DNA from: Natrinema mahii
Lineage (GTDB): Archaea; Halobacteriota; Halobacteria; Halobacteriales; Natrialbaceae
Direction of reading: 5' to 3'
NCBI GenBank assembly: GCA_000690595.2
Contig: JHUT02000007.1
Coordinates: 62,402-126,401 of the forward strand
DNA length: 64,000 nt
Position 1 is the stretch's first letter. Every line of letters begins with the position of its first letter. A program made the position numbers and the translations under genes. The notes under the pieces were generated by a model. It made no database searches, was not told the DNA's origin, and saw only the letters and a program-made list of their open reading frames with translations. This document shows positions 58,726 through 64,000 of the stretch, piece after piece.

Positions 58726-59130
58726 ATGGAAGACATTTTCGTCGCGCGAGTTATGTCAACGGATGTCTATACGGTCGCGCCGGACACGCTCGTCGAGGAC
58801 GCCGCGAGCGAGATGCTCGACAACGGGATCGGCTCGGTCGTCGTCGTCGACGACGACAACCGGCTCGAGGGGATCCTGACGACGACGGACTTCGTCCGGA
58901 TCGTCGCCGAGCGAAAGCCGAAAGACCGAACCCCTGTTTCGACCTACATGAGTACGGACGTCGTCACTGCCGGGGCACAAGATACCATCCGCGACGCCGC
59001 CGACGTGATGGTCGAACGCGACTTCCACCACATCCCCGTCGTCGACGAGGACGAGGGCGTCATCGGGATGGTCTCGACATCGGACCTGGCCGGCTACGTC
59101 TCGCGGGCGCAGGAGCCGAGTCCCGAGTAG
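58726..59130 (+). CDS. two-CBS-domain protein
   Basis: 134 residues made entirely of a CBS pair (Bateman module). The first CBS contains VMSTDVYTVAPDTLVEDAAS and GILTTTDFVRIV; the second contains YMSTDVVTAGAQDTIRDAAD and GMVSTSDLAGYV. Such stand-alone modules bind adenosyl nucleotides and usually regulate partner enzymes or channels in the cytosol. It is divergent from the AddB-like operon, and no partner is obvious. The start at ATG 58726 is fixed by the TATA spacing and by the domain start. Confidence 0.92.
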   Translation: MEDIFVARVMSTDVYTVAPDTLVEDAASEMLDNGIGSVVVVDDDNRLEGILTTTDFVRIVAERKPKDRTPVSTYMSTDVVTAGAQDTIRDAADVMVERDFHHIPVVDEDEGVIGMVSTSDLAGYVSRAQEPSPE

Positions 59131-59216
59131 TCCTTCGGCTTCGGCTCGGACTCCGACGGAGTCCCCCGGTTCGCCCGCGAGCAGCCACACGAGTGCCGAT
59201 CCGCGGCCGGCGTCCG

Positions 59217-59567
59217 TCACTCCGAGTCGGTATCCCCCTCGGGCGCGTCGTCCTCGGTCATCCAGCGGACGACCTCGCCCAGTCGCTTCCGCAACCGCCG
59301 CGCCTCCGCCGGCGTCAGTTCGACGTCCGCGTGGCCGGTCGCGTGGTCCCCCGCCATCGCGTCGATACTCATCACGACCCGGTGGGTCTCGGGCCGCACC
59401 GAGATATCGGCCCGCTCCGGATACTCCCGCGGCGGCCCCATCTCGAGGTCGAGTTCCCCGCGCGTGACGCCGATCCGGACCCGCTCGGCGTCCTCGAGGT
59501 CGAACGAGTCAGTCCGCGCCTCCTCGGTCGCCGGCGCCTCGCCGGCGTCCGTATCGTTTCCGTCCAT
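59217..59567 (-). CDS. conserved haloarchaeal protein, small acidic
   Basis: 116 residues. After an acidic N-terminal 25 residues there is a compact domain: DAERVRIGVTRGELDLEMGPPREY, THRVVMSIDAMAGDH, ADVELTPAEARRLRKRLGEVVRW. The LTPAEARRLRKRL ending resembles several small haloarchaeal families, but I cannot name the function. The start is ATG 59567; the stop of the next gene upstream on this strand is 44 nt away, so cotranscription with it is possible. Confidence 0.68.
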   Translation of the reverse strand: MDGNDTDAGEAPATEEARTDSFDLEDAERVRIGVTRGELDLEMGPPREYPERADISVRPETHRVVMSIDAMAGDHATGHADVELTPAEARRLRKRLGEVVRWMTEDDAPEGDTDSE

Positions 59568-59611
59568 ATTTCGAGAATAGGTGCCAGTCCACTTGGCTGT
59601 ACGCCCGGCCG

Positions 59612-60028
59612 TCACTCGACGGCGAAGGTCTCCTCGTCCAGCAGCCGCCCGCCGGTCCAGCACTCTCGGGCGAACCAGAGAAAATACCCCATCGCGAAGA
59701 CCGTTAGCGCGGCCGTGAGCAGCCACGGCACGCTTCCGGCGGCGAACCCGCGGAGTTGGGTGAGGCCGAACCCGCCACAGCCCGCGGCGAGGAGGCACAC
59801 GCCGACGGCGGCCACGCGGGGCCAGCCGACGGTCCCCCCGGCGATCGCGAGTCGCTCCCGCGTCCCCGCGAGGAGGAGCGTGACGCCGACGGCACCGAGC
59901 CATCCGGCCGGGACCAGCGTCGAAATCGCTCCCGGATCGCCGCCGACGACGAACAGTCCGGCCAACAACAGGGTCGCGACGCCGCCGCCGGCGAACCCGC
60001 GGCGGACGACGGTCTTCGGTCCACTCAT
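59612..60028 (-). CDS. four-helix membrane protein of unknown function
   Basis: 138 residues with four hydrophobic segments (GVATLLLAGLFVVGGDPGA, LGAVGVTLLLAGTRERL, VAAVGVCLLAAGCGGFGL and LLTAALTVFAMGYFLWFA). The C-terminal ECWTGGRLLDEETFAVE is polar and cytosolic or external. No known family is recognised. It is 97 nt downstream of uvrA on the same strand. Confidence 0.7.
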   Translation of the reverse strand: MSGPKTVVRRGFAGGGVATLLLAGLFVVGGDPGAISTLVPAGWLGAVGVTLLLAGTRERLAIAGGTVGWPRVAAVGVCLLAAGCGGFGLTQLRGFAAGSVPWLLTAALTVFAMGYFLWFARECWTGGRLLDEETFAVE

Positions 60029-60125
60029 CGCTCGAGCGGTTCCGACGGAACGCAGTTATACTGTTCGCTGTCGAGCCCGATGCGGGCGGCCGCGCGTTGG
60101 CGCGGTGACGACGCCGCTCGCGCCG

Positions 60126-63089
60126 TCAGTCGTCGTCCAGCGGCGCGGTCACGGGCTCGACCCGCTCGCCGCGGGGCCCCTCGAGGTCGACCTTCGGGAG
60201 CAGGTCCCGCAGGTAACGGCCGGTATGGGAGTCCTCGAGGCGCGCGACCGCCTCGGGCGTGCCGGTCGCGACGATCTCGCCGCCGTTCTCGCCGCCCTCG
60301 GGGCCGAGGTCGATGATGTGGTCGGCGTTCTTGACGAGGTCGAGTTCGTGTTCGATGACGACGACGGTGTTGCCGTCGTCGGTCAGCCGGTGGAGGACGT
60401 CGATGAGCTTGCGCTCGTCCTCGCTGTGGAGCCCGGTCGTGGGCTCGTCGAGCAGATAGAGCGTCTCGCCGGAGTCCTTTTTCCCCAGTTCCTCGGCGAG
60501 CTTGATCCGCTGGGCCTCCCCACCGGAGAGCGTCGTCGAGGGCTGGCCGAGTTTCATGTAATCGAGACCGACGTCTTTCAGCAGCTTCAGCCGGCGGCGG
60601 ATCCGGCTCGAGGACTCGAAGAAGTCGTAGGCCTCCTCGACGGACAGCTCGAGGACGTCGGCGATCGTCTTCCCCTTGTAGGTCACGTCGAGCGTGGCGT
60701 CGTTGTACCGCGCGCCGTCGCACTCCTCGCAGGGGACGTGGACGTCCGAGAGGAAGTTCATCTCGATCTTGACGGTTCCCTGCCCGCCACACTCCTCGCA
60801 GCGACCGCCCTTGACGTTGAACGAGAACCGCCCCTTCTTGTAGCCGCGCTGTTTCGACAGCTTCGTCTGGGCGAACAGCTCGCGGACGTAGTCGAAGACG
60901 CCGGTGTAGGTCGCCGGGTTCGATCGGGGCGTCCGGCCGATCGGTGACTGGTCGATCAGCCGGACCGTCTCGATCTGATCGAGCCCCTCGAGGCCGTCGT
61001 GATCGCCCGGAATGACCGACGTGTTGTCGTTCATCTCGCGGGCCAGCCCCTTGTAGAGGACCTCGTGCATGAGCGTGGATTTGCCCGAGCCCGAGACGCC
61101 CGTAATTGCAGTAAAGCAGCCCAGCGGGATGTCGACGTCGAGATCCGTTAGGTTGTGCTGGCGCGCCCCGAGGACGGTCAGCGCGCCGTCGGGATCGCGT
61201 CGCTCGTCGGGCACCGGGATCTGCTTGCGGCCCGAGAGGTAATCGCCGGTGATCGATGCCTCGGTCGCTTTGACCTCCTCGACGGAGCCGTTCGCGACGA
61301 CCTCGCCGCCGCGCTTGCCGGGGCCGGGCCCCATGTCGATGACGTTGTCCGCCCGCCGCATCGTCTCCTCGTCGTGTTCGACGACCAGCAGGGTGTTCCC
61401 GAGGTCGCGAAGCTCCTCGAGCGTGTCCAGCAGGCGGTCGTTGTCCCGCTGGTGGAGCCCGATCGAGGGCTCGTCGAGGACGTACAGTACGCCGACGAGG
61501 CCGGAGCCGATCTGGGTCGCGAGCCGGATGCGCTGGCTCTCCCCGCCCGACAGCGTGGCGGCTTCGCGGTCGAGGGTGAGGTACTCGAGCCCGACCTCGA
61601 CCATGAAGCTCAGTCGCGCGCGGATCTCCTTTAAGATCTCTTCGGCGATGACCTTCTCGCGCTCGGTGAGGTCGGCTTCCATCGACTCGAAGTGATCGAG
61701 GGCGTCGCCGATGCTCATCGCGTTGATCTCGGTGATCGAAGTGTCGTCGACCAGCACGGCGCGGCTGGCGGGCTTGAGCCGGGTGCCCTCACAGGCCGGA
61801 CACTCCGTGACCGACATGTAGTCCTCGATGTGGTCCCGGGTCGAGTCGGAGTCGGTCTCGATGTACCGGCGCTCCAAGTTCGGGATGACTCCCTCGAAGC
61901 GCTTTTGCTTCCGGCGGGTGCCGTTCTTGGTGCTTCGCTTGAAGACGACTTCCCCGTCCGTGCCGTAGAGGAACGCCTGCCGGACGTCTTCGTCTAACTC
62001 CTCGAACGGCGTCGACAGGGAGACGCCGAAGTGTTCGGCGACGGCGTCGAGGCGGGTCTGGTAGTACGAGCGGTTGTAGCTCCAGGCCTCGAAGACGTGC
62101 TTGAGCGGCTTGGACTCGTCTTGGACGACGAGGTCTTCGTCGACCTCCTTGGTCTCGCCCAGTCCCTCACACTCCGGACAGGCACCGTGGGGCGAGTTGA
62201 ACGAGAACGAACGGGTCTCGATCTCGGGGACGTCGATCCCGCAGTGCGTACAGGCCAGATCCTTCGAGAACTCGACGACGAAGCGGTCGTCCTCCTCGCG
62301 TTCCTCGCCCAGCGCGCCGGTCCGGCGGGCCTCCTCGCCGAGGTCGGCGGCGACTGCTTCCGAGGCGTCCGGAAGGATGACCTTCAGGACGCCCTCGGCC
62401 TCGGCAAGCGCCGTCTCGACGCTGTCGATGATCCGCGGGCGGGCCTCGGTCGAGACCTTCACGCGGTCGACGATCACGTCGACGGTGTGATCGAAGTTCT
62501 CGTCTAAGTCCGGGTCGTCCATCGTGAGATCGTACTCCTCGCCGTCGATCTCGACGCGGGCGTAGCCCTCCGAGACGAGTTCCTCGAAGAGGTCCTCGAA
62601 GGCCCCCTTCTGGTCGCGGACGACCGGTGCCGCGAGCTTGGCCTTGGTCCCCTCGGGCAACTCGAGGATGCGCTCGACCATGTTCTGGGCCGACTGCTCG
62701 CCGACTTCGCGACCGCACTCCGGGCAGTGGGGCGTGCCGACGCGGGCGTACAGCAGGCGCAGGTAGTCGTGGAGTTCCGTCACCGTCCCGACCGTCGACC
62801 GGGGGTTGTTCGCGGCGTTTTTCTGGTCGATCGAAATCGCCGGGGAGAGCCCCTCGACGGTCTCGACCTGTGGCTTGTCCATCTGACCCAGAAAGTTCCG
62901 GGCGTACGCCGAGAGGCTCTCGATGTACCGCCGTTGCCCTTCGGCGTAGACCGTCTCGAAGGCCAGCGAGGACTTGCCCGACCCCGAGAGGCCGGTGACG
63001 ACGGTAAATTCCTCGCGGGGGATCGTCACGTCGATGTCCTTGAGGTTGTGTTCTTCCGCACCGCGGACGTCGATAGTGTCCTTGCTCAT
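60126..63089 (-). CDS. uvrA: excinuclease ABC subunit A
   Basis: 987 residues. UvrA is the damage-recognition ATPase of nucleotide excision repair. It has two ABC-type ATPase halves: Walker [21 protein letters not shown] (about 32-51) and [18 protein letters not shown] (about 670), with signatures [17 protein letters not shown] and [17 protein letters not shown]. Zinc-binding Cys clusters are seen in [11 protein letters not shown] with CPECEGLG, and in [10 protein letters not shown] with CEECDGA. It is of ordinary bacterial type; haloarchaea acquired UvrABC from bacteria. uvrB and uvrC are not in the window. The start is ATG 63089, with 224 nt to the divergent gene at 63314. Confidence 0.98.
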   Translation of the reverse strand: MSKDTIDVRGAEEHNLKDIDVTIPREEFTVVTGLSGSGKSSLAFETVYAEGQRRYIESLSAYARNFLGQMDKPQVETVEGLSPAISIDQKNAANNPRSTVGTVTELHDYLRLLYARVGTPHCPECGREVGEQSAQNMVERILELPEGTKAKLAAPVVRDQKGAFEDLFEELVSEGYARVEIDGEEYDLTMDDPDLDENFDHTVDVIVDRVKVSTEARPRIIDSVETALAEAEGVLKVILPDASEAVAADLGEEARRTGALGEEREEDDRFVVEFSKDLACTHCGIDVPEIETRSFSFNSPHGACPECEGLGETKEVDEDLVVQDESKPLKHVFEAWSYNRSYYQTRLDAVAEHFGVSLSTPFEELDEDVRQAFLYGTDGEVVFKRSTKNGTRRKQKRFEGVIPNLERRYIETDSDSTRDHIEDYMSVTECPACEGTRLKPASRAVLVDDTSITEINAMSIGDALDHFESMEADLTEREKVIAEEILKEIRARLSFMVEVGLEYLTLDREAATLSGGESQRIRLATQIGSGLVGVLYVLDEPSIGLHQRDNDRLLDTLEELRDLGNTLLVVEHDEETMRRADNVIDMGPGPGKRGGEVVANGSVEEVKATEASITGDYLSGRKQIPVPDERRDPDGALTVLGARQHNLTDLDVDIPLGCFTAITGVSGSGKSTLMHEVLYKGLAREMNDNTSVIPGDHDGLEGLDQIETVRLIDQSPIGRTPRSNPATYTGVFDYVRELFAQTKLSKQRGYKKGRFSFNVKGGRCEECGGQGTVKIEMNFLSDVHVPCEECDGARYNDATLDVTYKGKTIADVLELSVEEAYDFFESSSRIRRRLKLLKDVGLDYMKLGQPSTTLSGGEAQRIKLAEELGKKDSGETLYLLDEPTTGLHSEDERKLIDVLHRLTDDGNTVVVIEHELDLVKNADHIIDLGPEGGENGGEIVATGTPEAVARLEDSHTGRYLRDLLPKVDLEGPRGERVEPVTAPLDDD

Positions 63090-63313
63090 CGTTCGCTCGC
63101 GAATCGGGACTGTTCGGGGTCGCGATACGGTGTCGAATTCATTGTACTGAGTCAGTGGCCGGAAGAACTTAACGCGTCTGAATGCCCAATGCCATGGGGT
63201 GTGTTGACGTTCGAAATCGCCCCTCGAGCCGCCCCTTCGAACCCCACGGCCGTCGGCGACCGCGGGTCGCGACTTTCGCCCGTCTTTATGCCGCCGGGGC
63301 CGAAACGGGGCAT

Positions 63314-63547
63314 ATGGACGAGATCGATCTCGAGGAACTCGCGGCCTCGCTGACGCTCCGGGAGGAGAACCAGGCGATCAAGAGCTACCAGAACACGGTC
63401 GCGGTCGCCTGCCCGGCCTGTGACGAGCAGTTCGACGACCTCGTCGTCTGCAAGGAGAACCCGACGAGCCTGAACCTCTCGAAACAGCTTGATCTCTGTG
63501 TCGGGTCGGCCGACGGCAAGGGCGTCATCTTCACGCACAAAAAATAG
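63314..63547 (+). CDS. small CxxC protein of a conserved haloarchaeal family (DUF7385-like)
   Basis: 77 residues. The pattern is LREENQAIKSYQNTVAVACPACDEQFDDLVVCKE, followed by SLNLSKQLDLCVGSADGKGVIFTHK. It has a CxxC pair and two further Cys that could bind zinc. Similar proteins are sometimes called flagella cluster protein in haloarchaea, but that name rests on gene neighbourhood only, and there are no archaellum genes here. Start ATG 63314. Confidence 0.7.
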   Translation: MDEIDLEELAASLTLREENQAIKSYQNTVAVACPACDEQFDDLVVCKENPTSLNLSKQLDLCVGSADGKGVIFTHKK

Positions 63548-63607
63548 CGATCCGGTACCGTCGATCGCTCCGTCGTCGCTCGAGTCGGGACCGCCGTTCA
63601 GACGCTC

Positions 63608-63672
63608 TACTGTGAGTCATTGCCGGTGGGACCGCAGGACGGTCGCGGTCCCACCGGGAAATCGTTACAGTA
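63608..63672. repeat. dispersed palindromic repeat, copy F (variant core)
   Basis: 65 bp sharing the end motifs of the family (TACTGTGAGTCATTG at the left, AATCGTTACAGTA at the right) but with a different, stronger central palindrome, GGTGGGACCGC and GCGGTCCCACC. It lies between two convergent genes, 60 nt after the 63547 stop and 7 nt after the stop of the minus-strand gene 63680-63949. It can fold into a long hairpin and may act as a bidirectional terminator. Confidence 0.65.
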
Positions 63673-63679
63673 AACCGTA

Positions 63680-63949
63680 TCAGGCCGAGGGCAGATCGCG
63701 ATTCCACCCGGGGTCGTGGCCGGTCTGCTCGATGAGATCGGACCGACACGCCGGACAGTAGTCGGGGGTGGCGGATTTGCCTCGAGGGACGTACACCGCG
63801 TTGCCGCATTCCACGCACGCGTCCGCGACGATGGTTACACAGTCCGCACAGACGTTGAAGTCGTCGACCGTGAGGTCGCGCAGGGGTTCGAGTTGTTTAT
63901 CCAGGAGATACTCGTCGATGACCGCCTGACAGCTGTGACACGGTTTCAT
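63680..63949 (-). CDS. small double zinc-ribbon-like protein
   Basis: 89 residues with four CxxC pairs: CHSC (residues 4-7), CADC (about 34-37), CVEC (about 45-48) and CPAC (about 65-68). Alternate pairing would give two treble-clef or rubredoxin-like zinc sites. It lacks a membrane segment or signal. Such proteins often act as adaptors in transcription or protein complexes, but function here is unknown. Start ATG 63949. Palindromic repeat copy F follows its stop directly. Confidence 0.75.
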   Translation of the reverse strand: MKPCHSCQAVIDEYLLDKQLEPLRDLTVDDFNVCADCVTIVADACVECGNAVYVPRGKSATPDYCPACRSDLIEQTGHDPGWNRDLPSA

Positions 63950-64000
63950 AGCGATGCTTATAGGCCCATGTTACCATAGCGTAAATACTTGTCTCCGTGA

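Noticed and set aside
63090-63313. Possible extra gene or SOS-like box upstream of uvrA
   Set aside because: No palindromic operator and no open frame with coding character is present. Haloarchaea lack LexA, so an SOS box would not be expected.

Overview
The window is chromosomal DNA of a haloarchaeon. Base composition is GC-rich, the proteins are strongly acidic, many start codons lie 25 to 30 nt downstream of a TATA-like box with no room for a leader (leaderless transcripts), and several genes belong to families known mainly from Halobacteria. A member of the Natrialbales (Natrinema/Haloterrigena-like) is my best guess, but the genus cannot be fixed from the sequence alone. Nearly all of the window is ordinary housekeeping and accessory coding sequence. 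There is no tRNA, rRNA, CRISPR array, intact insertion sequence or provirus.

Layout. 1-3505: two overlapping NMT1/THI5-like periplasmic-binding-fold proteins without signal peptides, a HAD phosphatase, a glutaredoxin-like protein and small conserved proteins. 3703-6789: a minus-strand tetrapyrrole operon (fused siroheme decarboxylase, precorrin-2 dehydrogenase, glutamyl-tRNA reductase) feeding the siroheme-dependent heme route. 6877-11403: two complementary cis-prenyltransferase homologues and a DUF92/VTE6-type membrane protein. 11535-15289: archaeal DnaG primase and three transcription regulators, one membrane anchored. 15466-25417: a DUF3311/sodium-solute symporter pair, a CARF-like regulator, valS, a DUF1405 protein, pdxS and thrB. 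25532-33953: a methyl-accepting transducer divergent from three tandemly duplicated Tat-lipoprotein binding proteins, with no ABC permease or ATPase. 34031-48756: MFS transporter, FAD oxidoreductase, PAS/GAF histidine kinase, carB, a divergent ABC-2 exporter pair and small proteins. 48948-63949: fused folC-folP, a three-gene AddA/AddB-like recombination operon, a CBS protein, uvrA and two zinc-ribbon-like small proteins.

The most interesting systems are these. (i) The operon at 51522-58585 looks like an archaeal AddAB/RecBCD-type end-processing machine. It has one complete motor-nuclease subunit, plus a RecC-like partner lacking both a Walker A motif and a nuclease centre and split over two genes. 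(ii) The cis-prenyltransferase pair at 7460-9488 divides the active-site motifs between two polypeptides exactly as the eukaryotic DHDDS/NgBR heteromer does. (iii) The transducer plus three solute-binding lipoproteins looks like a multi-ligand chemosensory module of the BasB/BasT type. (iv) A family of imperfect palindromes of about 75 bp, seen six times, sits at gene 3' ends and in two cases supplies the stop codon of the adjacent gene.
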